Assembly: GCA_023264635.1 (NCBI GenBank)
Contig: JAHFLT010000013.1
Span: forward strand, 1-39,175
Direction of reading: 5' to 3'
DNA: 39,175 bases
Source: Candidatus Woesearchaeota archaeon
GTDB taxonomy: Archaea; Nanobdellota; Nanobdellia; Woesearchaeales; JAGVYF01
The position numbers and the translations under genes are program-made. Under the pieces are notes generated by a model that did no database searches, had not been told where the DNA came from, and saw only the letters and a list, made by a program, of their open reading frames with translations. Shown here piece after piece: positions 9,938 to 19,269 of this stretch (the first letter of the stretch is position 1; every line of letters begins with the position of its first letter).

Positions 9938-10561
9938 ATGAAAAAAGAAGGGAGGATTGAGATCATTATCGGCACAATGTTTAGTGGCAAGAGCACAGAG
10001 CTCATCCGCCGCTTGAATCGGTATGAGATATCTGGCCTCTCAACAGTACTATACAAACCAGCGATAGATACAAGATACTGTGAAAAAGCAGTAGCTTCTC
10101 ATGACAAGCTTATGCGGCAGGCCATTCCTGTCAATACCATTGAAGATATCAGAAAAACATTGCTGCCTGAAACACAGGTGATTGGTTTTGATGAAGCGCA
10201 ATTTTTGCCAAGCTATTTTGTTTCCTTCTGCCATGAACAAGCACAGCAAGGAAAGATCATCATTGCCGGGTTCCTGCTAAAGAATTTCCGTGATGAGGCA
10301 TTTCCCTTCATTAATGGCACGCGCACAGTCATGGATTTGGTAGCTATTGCTGATACTATAACGTCCATGACGGCTATCTGTACGTATAAAGACAGGAGCG
10401 GCCCATGCGGCAGAGATGCCTCGCGAGTGCAGAGATTGCAGGACGGGAAGTCAGTACCTTATGAGTCACCCATTGTTCTTGTCGGCGGAAAAGAATCATA
10501 TGAACCTCGGTGCAGGACTCATTTTGTCCACTATGCAGGAAATAAACATCTTGGAGAATAA
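9938..10561 (+). CDS. tdk: Thymidine kinase (type II)
   Basis: P-loop IIGTMFSGKSTELIRRLNRYE, VIGFDEAQFL, lasso/zinc region TAICTYKDRSGPCGRDASRVQR; the track ORF starts at TTG 9854. Confidence 0.93.
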   Translation: MKKEGRIEIIIGTMFSGKSTELIRRLNRYEISGLSTVLYKPAIDTRYCEKAVASHDKLMRQAIPVNTIEDIRKTLLPETQVIGFDEAQFLPSYFVSFCHEQAQQGKIIIAGFLLKNFRDEAFPFINGTRTVMDLVAIADTITSMTAICTYKDRSGPCGRDASRVQRLQDGKSVPYESPIVLVGGKESYEPRCRTHFVHYAGNKHLGE

Positions 10562-10578
10562 TCAGGGTATGCGAAAGA

Positions 10579-12096
10579 TTACTCCCACTCAATCGTAGCA
10601 GGCGGCTTTGACGTGATATCATAGACTACTCTGTTCACGCCAGAAATTTCGTTTGTGATGCGATTGCTGATTTTCTCCAGTGTCTCATACGGTATCTTCA
10701 TCCAATCTGCAGTCATTCCATCAATGCTGTCAACTGCGCGGACAGCTACTACATGCTCATAACTGTGCTGGTCACCTTTGACACCAACTGTCTTTATCGG
10801 CAGCAGCACTGCAAATGCTTGCCAATAAGGAACAGATGCTTTATCCAATTCAAAGACAACTAGTTCGTCGATGTTCTGCAGGAGCTTTACTTTTTCCTCT
10901 GTTACCTCTCCAATAATGCGAACAGCCAAGCCTGGACCGGGAAATGGCTGGCGTGCGAGAATATGCTTAGGCAACCCAAGCAGCTCACCAAGTGTCCGTA
11001 CTTCGTCTTTGAACAGTTCCTTGTTTGGTTCGACAAGATGTCTACTCTCACGCCATGCCTTGATTCTGGGTGTATCAACATTATGATGGGATTTTATTTT
11101 GTCTGCTCCTCCTTTTCCAGATTCGATAAGGTCTGTATACAATGTCCCTTGACACAAATAAGAGTTTGATGGATCTAATCCTAAATAGACCATCCTCTGT
11201 TCCATAACATCCACAAAAAGATCACCAATGAGCTTTCTTTTCTCTTCGGGATTATAAATGCCCTTTAGTTTCTCCAGAAAATGAGAGGAAGCGTCAATAA
11301 AATTAACTGATATGCCAACACCTTGCAGAGCATCCATCACTCCTTTGGACTCATTCTTCCGCAACAACCCATTGTCAATATGAAGCGCAAATATCTTTTT
11401 TTGAGGAATAGCTTTTGCACACAACGCAAGCGCAACTGTTGAATCCACTCCCCCAGAGACAAGAGCTAATACGTTAGATGCGCCAACTGTTTTTTGTATC
11501 TCTGCACACATCTGTTGGAAATAATCTTGCAACGACCAATTGCTTTGACATTTGCATAGCCCAAGAAAAAATGAGAGCATCTGCTGTCCTTTCTCTGTGT
11601 GAGTTACCTCTGGATGAAATTGGAGACCATAGATTGGACGTATTGGATGCTGTATACCGGCTACAACACCATCTGTGCTCTTTGCAATGGAAAAAAATTC
11701 ACCGAGAGCAGTTGCGCAATCCCCGTGACTCATCCAGACAGTGAGTTCTTTTTCAGGGAAGAGTGGATGATCGCTGATGATGCGTTGTTTGCCATATTCT
11801 TTTTTTCCTGGTTTGACCATTCCGCCAAAATATTGTACCAGCAGCTGTAATCCATAACAAATCCCAAGGATGGGAACGTCATGTGCAAGAATTTTGTTGT
11901 CCAGTGTTGGTGCATTGATATCATAAACGCTTGCCGGGCCTCCTGAAAGAATAACTCCTTTCACTGTCTCATCAAGAGAGATGCGTGACCATGGTTGGAT
12001 TTCAGAATATACCCCAAGCTCCCTTATCCTACGGGCAACCAGCTGCGTATATTGACTGCCGTAATCAATAATGACAATACGCTCAGGAGATGTCAT
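10579..12096 (-). CDS. guaA: GMP synthase (glutamine-hydrolysing)
   Basis: IVIIDYGSQYTQLVARRIRELGVYSEI, GICYGLQLL, LVSGGVDSTVAL, C-terminal RAVDSIDGMTADW...NEISGVNRVVYDITSKPPATIEWE; Met at 12096 preferred over 12177. Confidence 0.97.
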   Translation of the reverse strand: MTSPERIVIIDYGSQYTQLVARRIRELGVYSEIQPWSRISLDETVKGVILSGGPASVYDINAPTLDNKILAHDVPILGICYGLQLLVQYFGGMVKPGKKEYGKQRIISDHPLFPEKELTVWMSHGDCATALGEFFSIAKSTDGVVAGIQHPIRPIYGLQFHPEVTHTEKGQQMLSFFLGLCKCQSNWSLQDYFQQMCAEIQKTVGASNVLALVSGGVDSTVALALCAKAIPQKKIFALHIDNGLLRKNESKGVMDALQGVGISVNFIDASSHFLEKLKGIYNPEEKRKLIGDLFVDVMEQRMVYLGLDPSNSYLCQGTLYTDLIESGKGGADKIKSHHNVDTPRIKAWRESRHLVEPNKELFKDEVRTLGELLGLPKHILARQPFPGPGLAVRIIGEVTEEKVKLLQNIDELVVFELDKASVPYWQAFAVLLPIKTVGVKGDQHSYEHVVAVRAVDSIDGMTADWMKIPYETLEKISNRITNEISGVNRVVYDITSKPPATIEWE

Positions 12097-13576
12097 GAAC
12101 ACCCCCCTCATGCTTTGCCCCTTCGGAACGTCGTTCAATTCGTATTGCTCCAGAAGAGACCAAACAGTGCAAATCAATAATGGCCTTGGCTCCCAGTTTC
12201 TGCATGCCTTGTTTTACTCCTGCTGCCAGTATCGGAACCCAGGAATGAATGCTTCCTCGTGACACCACTTTGCCAGGCACGCCTTCTGGAACGCGAAAAC
12301 GCTCTTTCTCAATTGAGTATCTCTTTGACCCGCCAAGAGCTAGTGCCTCTGGAGAAGCCATACCACGATATTTCTTGAATTTTACGCCGCCTTCGTACAT
12401 GACCTCTCCCGGTGCTTCATCAGTGCATGCAAACAGTGAACCCATCATCACGCAGCTTGCACCCAATCCAAGTGCTTTTGTTATATGACTTATCTGACTT
12501 ATACCGCCATCTGCAATAACCGGAACTCCATATTTTTTTGCAACAGCCGCGCACTCATACACTGCGGAAGCCTGGCCCCTGCCAGCACCGCAGACTTCTT
12601 GCGTTGTACAAATTGAGCCAATGCCCATGCCAATGCGAATAGCATCTGCACCTGCCGTGATTAACGCCCTTGTCGCTTCTCCGGTTACCACATTACCAGC
12701 AATGACTTGAATGTCTGGATGATTCTGTTTCATGTCTTTGATGAGCTGCACTTCGTATGAAGAATAACCTTGCGATGTATCAAAGATGATGACATCAACA
12801 CCTGCTGCCACCAGTTTAGCAATTCTATCATATGCACTTGGTTGCGTCTCCACAGCAGCACCCACCAGCAGCTGCCGTTTGGCATCCAGGGATGCACAAG
12901 GGTAAGCTTCACTTTTTTCTACATCTGTACGTGTCACGAGATACTCCAAGCACCCTTTGTCATCAACAACAGGCAGAGCTATGCCCCTTTTATCTAGGAG
13001 AATAAGATTTGCCTTCTGGAGTAAGAGTTCTCCATTCTCTGTAATATCCCCATGCCTTGCAACAGGAATGTCTTCTATTGGCCGCATTCTTTCCTGTACC
13101 TTCTTCCCTTTGTGCAGACCGTATTGGAGGGAATAATCGAACTTTGTCAGCAGACTAATCAACAAACCATGCGGAGATCCGTCTTCAGTGATGGGAATGG
13201 TTGTATACCCATATTTCCGGTTCAGTTCTACTGCATCCTCTATCGTATGATGCGGTGACAACGTATATGGTTCTGCAATGAAACCATTTTTGTATCTTTT
13301 TACCTTCGCGATTTCTTCTGCTTGACGCTCTGGTGACATGTTGTAGTGAATAATCCCTAGTCCCCCTTCAAGGGCTAGCGCTATGGCAAGACCGCTCTCA
13401 GTAACAGTATCCATCGGAGAACTTATAAAAGGAAGAGAGAGCGAAAGAGAAGTAGTCACTTTGGTTACCAGAGAAACATCTGCTACTCCGAAATCAACAT
13501 AGTTTGGCAAGAAGATTATATCATCATACGCCAGACTGTAGCCATTGAATAAGGAAAAGAATACAGCTGCATCCAT
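12083..13576 (-). CDS. guaB: Inosine-5'-monophosphate dehydrogenase with a CBS domain region
   Basis: YDDIIFLPNYVDF, IKDMKQNHPDIQVIAGNVVTGEATRALITAGADAIRIGMGIGSICTTQEVCGAGRGQ, YRGMASPEAL. Confidence 0.97.
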   Translation of the reverse strand: MDAAVFFSLFNGYSLAYDDIIFLPNYVDFGVADVSLVTKVTTSLSLSLPFISSPMDTVTESGLAIALALEGGLGIIHYNMSPERQAEEIAKVKRYKNGFIAEPYTLSPHHTIEDAVELNRKYGYTTIPITEDGSPHGLLISLLTKFDYSLQYGLHKGKKVQERMRPIEDIPVARHGDITENGELLLQKANLILLDKRGIALPVVDDKGCLEYLVTRTDVEKSEAYPCASLDAKRQLLVGAAVETQPSAYDRIAKLVAAGVDVIIFDTSQGYSSYEVQLIKDMKQNHPDIQVIAGNVVTGEATRALITAGADAIRIGMGIGSICTTQEVCGAGRGQASAVYECAAVAKKYGVPVIADGGISQISHITKALGLGASCVMMGSLFACTDEAPGEVMYEGGVKFKKYRGMASPEALALGGSKRYSIEKERFRVPEGVPGKVVSRGSIHSWVPILAAGVKQGMQKLGAKAIIDLHCLVSSGAIRIERRSEGAKHEGGVHDIS

Positions 13577-13779
13577 TGCACCACCTTTTTCATTTTCTAT
13601 GCATGAACTGCTTTAAATCATTTATTGCAGTGAAAGCTATAAGTCAAAAGAATCTCGGAAAAGAATCTCGGTGCACAAGATAAAAAGAAGTTATGGGTGA
13701 AACACGAAGCCTGCCACAAAGCATTAGGGATTGAATTCTGCCGAAAGAGTTAAAAAACCTCTGCATAGTACTTCCTGCT

Positions 13780-14466
13780 ATGCTCCACAAAGGGTTTGAA
13801 TGCTCATTTTACTTCATCAGACATGCTGAATCTGAGCGCAATCTTGAGTCGCATCTTGTAGGTGGCAGATGCCCAACGGTTCCTCTCTCGCAGAGAGGGA
13901 TGCTGCAGGCTGCAGCGCTGGGAGAAAGATTACGGGATGAGAAGATACCTATTGACTTCGCATATACATCACCCACCATGCGGGCGTATGACACAGCTGC
14001 CATAGCGCTTACCACAATACATTATCCACTCGATGCCATTGTACAAGTAGAAGCACTCAATGAGATCAATCAGGGTGATTGGGAAGCAGAACGCAGAGAT
14101 AATGTTTACCACCGTAATAATCTGCTGTATATCATGAGAAAAGGCCCTACTTTTGCACCACCCAACGGGGAATCGCAAGAGAGAGTAGAGCAGCGCATAA
14201 CCAATTGGGTACACGACACTTTTATTTACAACAGAGAGTTTGTCAGAAGCCACAACAAGGCAAGTATAGCAATATTCTCCCACGCCATCACATTGAAGGC
14301 ATTGTTCCACTCTATCATGGGATTTGACAGGAGATTTATTTATCTGATGCATTGCGATAATGCGTCTATTTCTGAATTTACGTACAATGAAAGAGGCTGG
14401 CAACCAAAGCGTATAAATGATGTAGCGCATGTGAACAAAGTTGGTTATTTGTCACAGAAATTTTAA
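13780..14466 (+). CDS. Histidine phosphatase superfamily (phosphoglycerate mutase-like)
   Basis: FIRHAESERNLESHLVGGRCPTVPLSQRGMLQAAALGERL; downstream FSHAITLKAL. Confidence 0.85.
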   Translation: MLHKGFECSFYFIRHAESERNLESHLVGGRCPTVPLSQRGMLQAAALGERLRDEKIPIDFAYTSPTMRAYDTAAIALTTIHYPLDAIVQVEALNEINQGDWEAERRDNVYHRNNLLYIMRKGPTFAPPNGESQERVEQRITNWVHDTFIYNREFVRSHNKASIAIFSHAITLKALFHSIMGFDRRFIYLMHCDNASISEFTYNERGWQPKRINDVAHVNKVGYLSQKF

Positions 14467-14546
14467 TGGGCGTCATTGACAAGGGCTCTGTAGAAAATCT
14501 CCATAAGCCTAAATTGTAGGCTATGAGCCTATAAAAGAGCTCAGCA

Positions 14547-15368
14547 TTGAGCATTGGCATCTTTCTTGATGTAAGAGAGTTCCCGAAAAGTCTTTTAAGT
14601 GCTGAAAGTGAAATAATGGGTGCGACCCCTTATAATCCCCTTTCGCCTTCGCTCCTCGGCAAGCCCTCCTACATCGGAATTGCCGCATTATTAGGAAAAG
14701 GCATAAAAATCAAAAATTCATTCATCAAAAAAGATAGTTTGTTTATGTTTTTGATAGCTCTAGTTCCTATTGCATTAATGATCTTTGACCAGACGTTATC
14801 TAGAATCGATGAAGTTATCCTAGTCTCTATTTTCATAATTTATATGTTGTATTTGGTTAAATAAAGAAAAGAATTAAAGGAACAATTTATAGAAAATAAT
14901 AACAAACATATTACACTAGATATCCTCTTATTTATACTCTGTCTAGGCGTTCTGCTTTTAAGTGCATATTTTGTTGTAAAATATGCCACGCAATTAGCTA
15001 TTGAACTATTATTGCCGACCATAGTAATAGGATTATTTTTAGTTGCAATAGGAACTTCTTTGCCAGAGTTAGTATTTGAAACAAGAGCAGTTCTAGCAAA
15101 GAAAGGAGATTTAGCAGTTGGTGATACAATGGGAAGCGTTGTTTGTAATTCTACTCTTGTTTTAGGAGTAACAGCAATATTTTTTCCCATAACAAACAGT
15201 TTTTTGATATTTCTCACCAGTGCAATTTTTATGGCAATTGTTACATTCTTGTTTATGATATTTATAAGAAGTAAAAAAGGATTGGCAGTAATAGCGTCTA
15301 TTACACTAATAATGATGTATATTCTATTTATTTTGTTTGAATTTCACTTTAAAAAAAAGATATTCTAG
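14547..15368 (+). pseudogene. Truncated sodium/calcium exchanger (CaCA family) remnant with an in-frame TAA
   Basis: ORFs 14547-14864 and 15012-15368 share a frame separated by one TAA at 14862; conserved LLPTIVIGLFLVAIGTSLPELVFETRAVLAKKGDLAVGDTMGSVVCNSTLVLGVTAI; N-terminal repeat missing. Confidence 0.7.
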
Positions 15369-15442
15369 AAAGCCCGCCGTCTAATTCTCAAATCGAAGAT
15401 TTGACTATCTTTTAGCCCGCCAGCTTATTGAAACTAACGTAT

Positions 15443-15560
15443 GCGATTAAGAGAAGTCCGAAGCCCTCAAAAAAATTTCCCTCGTGAAACAGAGCTGGAA
15501 TTTTTTTCAGAGATGACGAGGATTTGGGAAAATTCCTGCAAGGGATTTTCTCTTAATCGC
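15443..15560. repeat. Perfect 13-bp inverted repeat bounding about 92 bp of non-coding sequence
   Basis: GCGATTAAGAGAA (15443-15455) and TTCTCTTAATCGC (15548-15560). Confidence 0.75.
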
Positions 15561-15637
15561 TGTTAAATCCCCCGAATGGAACGAAGTGGAGTGAGAGTGC
15601 AACGTGGTCGACTGAGCAAAGCGAAGGAGAAGTCATG

Positions 15638-16241
15638 AGAGCACTTCTACAAATGTTTTTTAAAGTATAGCATATATCCAAATAGAATGGTAGAAACAAG
15701 AGTAATCGGGGTATACCATAACATTCAACACCCAGACTATAAGAAAGTAATGGACTATTTCAGGGCAAAGATACAGCCTGAAGAAAGAGTAACTGTAGAG
15801 AGTCCTTGGGACTTAGATAAAATTTTGTTTGAAGGAAAGAATCATCATGCTCCACAATATAGATTTCTTCATAATCTCTGCATTCTTTTAAATGAAGTAG
15901 GAGCCCAAGCCATACCTGTTGAAGACATGAGAATATACAGAATACGTGCAAGATTACGAACTTGGTATATGTTTGATGGAACGGAAGATTTGGAAAAAGA
16001 TTGGAAATATCAAAAAACGTCAGTCATTGCCAGTATACGACTACTAGAACTTGCACAAGAAGAGGGGAGTAGTACTCTGATATGCGGTATACTCCATGCG
16101 TATGATTTACAAAAAATAGGACATCCAAATGTAGTGATGTTGTCTGAGATACCTCTTGAGGTAAGAGAAAAAGAAGATACTTGGATTGAAAAATATGGTA
16201 AATCCTTGCTATAATTTTGTTGGTTTATGTAGAAGTGCTCT
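15638..16241. repeat. 14-bp inverted repeats flanking the 175-aa CDS
   Basis: AGAGCACTTCTACA (15638-15651) and TGTAGAAGTGCTCT (16228-16241). Confidence 0.7.
15687..16214 (+). CDS. Hypothetical protein flanked by inverted repeats
   Basis: Clean 175-aa ORF; no confident family recognised. Confidence 0.6.
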   Translation: MVETRVIGVYHNIQHPDYKKVMDYFRAKIQPEERVTVESPWDLDKILFEGKNHHAPQYRFLHNLCILLNEVGAQAIPVEDMRIYRIRARLRTWYMFDGTEDLEKDWKYQKTSVIASIRLLELAQEEGSSTLICGILHAYDLQKIGHPNVVMLSEIPLEVREKEDTWIEKYGKSLL

Positions 16242-16376
16242 GGTGATTGGATTTAACAAGGTATCGGATACCTAACACCCATCGAAAAGTGGAATAAGCT
16301 AAAGTGTGCAAATGATGCGGTTTATGTCACAGAGAATGCGGGAAAGCTATTTAAAGATAATAACCCTAAAAAAATA

Positions 16377-16970
16377 ATGCCTGAGAAACCACCGGAACCT
16401 TTCCAGATATTCAAAACGTCAATAAAGTTTAAGGAAGTTTTTGACTTACAGGGATTATACACTCTTATGCATGCATTGCTGACTGAACGTGGCTGGGTTG
16501 ATCCAGACGCCAACAGCCCAGATATGCATGAAGTCTCCTATCTTGAGAAAGTCTCCTCTACGGGAGCAAAAACGCATATGATAGTTTGGCAATTCCATAA
16601 AATGCCTGAAAAAAGCAAGTTTTTCAAATGGTTGCTGAAAATAAATATCAATACCTCAGACATAATGACTGTAGAAGTAATGTCCCAAGGAAGGAAAGTG
16701 AAAGCTAACAAAGGTGGCGTTGATATAACCATCGATGCCAAAATGCAGATAGATTATATGGCGGTATGGGCAAATCACCCTTTCCTGGCATTATTCAAAC
16801 AGTGGTTTGAGAAGAAAATATACAAAGCGGAGATAAATCGCATGAAAGGGGATCTGTTCAATGAGATGACTGAGTTTCAGGCACGCATTAAGCAGTATCT
16901 TGAGCTAAAGCAGTTCCTGCCAGCAATCGATATACGAGGATTTGTGCCTCCGGGTGTCTACCGTGGATGA
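16377..16970 (+). CDS. Conserved-looking hypothetical protein
   Basis: 197-aa ORF with good coding character. Confidence 0.65.
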   Translation: MPEKPPEPFQIFKTSIKFKEVFDLQGLYTLMHALLTERGWVDPDANSPDMHEVSYLEKVSSTGAKTHMIVWQFHKMPEKSKFFKWLLKININTSDIMTVEVMSQGRKVKANKGGVDITIDAKMQIDYMAVWANHPFLALFKQWFEKKIYKAEINRMKGDLFNEMTEFQARIKQYLELKQFLPAIDIRGFVPPGVYRG

Positions 16971-17202
16971 AGGAAAAAAAAAAGATCATGGGGATTTCTA
17001 CAAGGCAATGGCAATGATGTCTAGTTTGTCTTTGCGTATCGCAATGACAGGGATATTAATTGCAGGCAGTATTTACTATTTGGTTACAGCTTGCACGCCA
17101 CAAAAGAAAAGTGAGGTGGAGAGAACGGTGGAGCAATCGCAAGATAGTACCTATTCTTCTTTTTCCCACAGCCAGTATATCACCTTAGAAAAGCTTATAT
17201 AG
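16942..17202 (+). CDS. Small putative lipoprotein
   Basis: Hydrophobic segment ending in lipobox-like LVTAC (ILIAGSIYYLVTACTPQKK); start uncertain, may be an internal Met. Confidence 0.55.
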   Translation: MCLRVSTVDEGKKKDHGDFYKAMAMMSSLSLRIAMTGILIAGSIYYLVTACTPQKKSEVERTVEQSQDSTYSSFSHSQYITLEKLI

Positions 17203-17203
17203 G
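17187..17203 (+). promoter_or_regulatory. TATA-type promoter upstream of the wHTH gene
   Basis: agaaaagcttatatagg. Confidence 0.45.
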
Positions 17204-17320
17204 CAACCTCATTACCTATATTTCAACATATATCTTGCATAAATACAAATTAAGCAAATACAGATAGAAAAAAGATAGAAAATTTAATAAAACAAATACG
17301 GATTAATGGGGGGGATGAGG

Positions 17321-17587
17321 ATGAAGAAAGAGATCTTCAATGTGTTCTTTCGGGAAAAACCAGTTATGATGTTGTTGGGCCTGCTCAATGCAAAAGGTCC
17401 TGTGTATGCTTCGTCATTGGCAAAAGCTGTTGACTGCACGTATTCTCATGTCGTCAAGATTCTCCAACAGATGGAGAAGCACGGCATTGTGAATTTCCAG
17501 AAGCAGGGCAGGCTTAAATTGCTTACATTGACAAAGAAAGGAAACGATATGGCAACGCACATGGATAGCGTGCGGAATGCACTTTAG
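17321..17587 (+). CDS. Winged-helix DNA-binding protein (MarR/ArsR-like)
   Basis: LLNAKGPVYASSLAKAVDCTYSHVVKILQQMEKHGIVNFQKQGRLKLLTLTKKG; track ORF starts at 17306. Confidence 0.8.
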   Translation: MKKEIFNVFFREKPVMMLLGLLNAKGPVYASSLAKAVDCTYSHVVKILQQMEKHGIVNFQKQGRLKLLTLTKKGNDMATHMDSVRNAL

Positions 17588-18498
17588 ACGATTGCAACTA
17601 CTTTATACGCAGCGTGCGTCTCATTGACAGACAATACAGCTGCTAGCCCTTTATACTTTGTTTGGTTGATGAATCTCCAGCTGGTTACTGACCCCGGATT
17701 AAGATAAAGGGTTTCTGAATAAGTATTCTGTGGAACAAAGATATCGTTGCGTGTTTCTGCTTGCCCTCCGGACTCATGTATGTGAGAACCAACTGCTATG
17801 TCAATTTTTTCTTCCTCCATGATTCTTTTCAGTATGCCATCACCAGCATGTTTTCCTCCAAACGCGATATCTATCCCATTACGTCTTGTGCTTTTTGGTA
17901 GCTGATGACTGAGGAGAATCTTTTTCTTCCTGACGTCAGCGAGATTACGGAGCATCTGCCATTCTTCATCTCCAAATAAGAATCCCCCATCTGCCACGAA
18001 TCCGGGAACATTATATCCCGGCAAAGAAATGATAACAACCTGTTCCAGATCAGCACGACGGATTTTTGTCATGTCTATTATATTCTTTCTCTTGAGCTTT
18101 CCAAGAACATTGTTATAAACATCCTTTGTTTCGTGATTGCCGGGGATAATAAAAACAGGCAACCCCGGCTCGCTTACAACAGTAAGGACATCTGTTAGCT
18201 CTTTTTCATCGGGGACATCATTCCTGAAATGATCAACGATGTCTCCGGAGAGAAGAAAGCCATCTACGCCTTTGTCAACAAAATACTGCACAAAGTAAGC
18301 AGTATTATTGATGTTGCCGTGAATATCCGAGAGTATTCCAAACAGTGAAAAAGACTTATTTGTCTTCGTTAGTTGAGTGAGAATTGTGTCTTGCTGCTGA
18401 TAATCAAGGCCATTAATGGTAATTACCTGTTGTTTACAACCCAGCAGAATGAGAATCGCCATCGCTATGGTTGCCGATATGGTTACCGCTTTCTCCAT
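17584..18498 (-). CDS. Metallophosphoesterase, putative lipoprotein
   Basis: N-terminus MEKAVTISATIAMAILILLGCKQQ (Cys after a hydrophobic segment); FGILSDIHGNINN, LLSGDIVDHF, IPGNHETKD, AVGSHIHESGG. Confidence 0.88.
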   Translation of the reverse strand: MEKAVTISATIAMAILILLGCKQQVITINGLDYQQQDTILTQLTKTNKSFSLFGILSDIHGNINNTAYFVQYFVDKGVDGFLLSGDIVDHFRNDVPDEKELTDVLTVVSEPGLPVFIIPGNHETKDVYNNVLGKLKRKNIIDMTKIRRADLEQVVIISLPGYNVPGFVADGGFLFGDEEWQMLRNLADVRKKKILLSHQLPKSTRRNGIDIAFGGKHAGDGILKRIMEEEKIDIAVGSHIHESGGQAETRNDIFVPQNTYSETLYLNPGSVTSWRFINQTKYKGLAAVLSVNETHAAYKVVAIV

Positions 18499-18603
18499 TG
18501 GTTAACGCTCAAATAGTTGCTCCCGAGTAAATAAACTCCATATGTGTTTCTGCAAAAAAAAAACATTTTTTCTTTATGGGATTTTCACGTTGCCGTTGCA
18601 CGA

Positions 18604-19269
18604 CTATTTATTTGATACTATCCCACGAGACGCCCCGCTGAGGATATTTACAGGGGAGATATACCAACTGTAGCTGCCGCGAAGGATAGGACACAAACCT
18701 TCATTTGATGTAAGCCATATCCACGCCTTCTGCCTAATCTCTTCCGGCAATATCGCATAATGACGAGACCAGAGCTTCTCGACCAAAGCAGGGTTTATTT
18801 CGTTCACATCCTTAATAGAAACCCATTCCCTCAATGAGCCAATTGAATACACTTCTTCACCCGCGTGTTTCAGTTTTCCTCCTTGCACGACATAACTCCA
18901 TTTATTATGATCATACACCAGATTCTCCGGGTCGAGATAACAATGTAATAGATTTCCTTCCCGCATCATCGCCATGCTCAGCCATTCACTGTAACCATTC
19001 CTCATATCATCAGCAATTGCTTGCTGTTCTGGAGATAATCTCCCTTCCAGTCTTCTGCAAATAAGGTCAAACGCTTCTGCTGGACGGGGATGGCGCTCGT
19101 AGCCGCGCGCTCGCAATGCGCGCAGACTGACGTCAAACATATGAAATCTTTTCTCTTTTCCATTATACACTGCTTTCTCTTCGAAAACAATGTCAGCGAG
19201 TACCGGCTTCACTGTAATCTCTTTTTTCTCATCAGGTTTACTGAGGCCGAGGTAGGAGTCAACGCTCAT
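18604..19269 (-). CDS. Variable-C-terminus paralogue family, copy P1
   Basis: Shares SKPDEKKEITVKP, RGYERHPRPAEAFDLICRRLEGRL, GNLLHCYLDPENL, GGKLKHAGEEVYS with P2-P4; divergent C-terminal segment before GASRGI. Confidence 0.85.
   Translation of the reverse strand: MSVDSYLGLSKPDEKKEITVKPVLADIVFEEKAVYNGKEKRFHMFDVSLRALRARGYERHPRPAEAFDLICRRLEGRLSPEQQAIADDMRNGYSEWLSMAMMREGNLLHCYLDPENLVYDHNKWSYVVQGGKLKHAGEEVYSIGSLREWVSIKDVNEINPALVEKLWSRHYAILPEEIRQKAWIWLTSNEGLCPILRGSYSWYISPVNILSGASRGIVSNK
18622..18690 (-). other. Candidate DGR-like variable region of P1
   Basis: CP-ILRGSYSWYISPVNILSG-ASRG; mainly NNY codons. Confidence 0.5.

Noticed and set aside
13645-13672. 13-bp tandem duplication AAAAGAATCTCGG x2
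   Set aside because: Only two copies in an intergenic region; probably replication slippage, no further structure.
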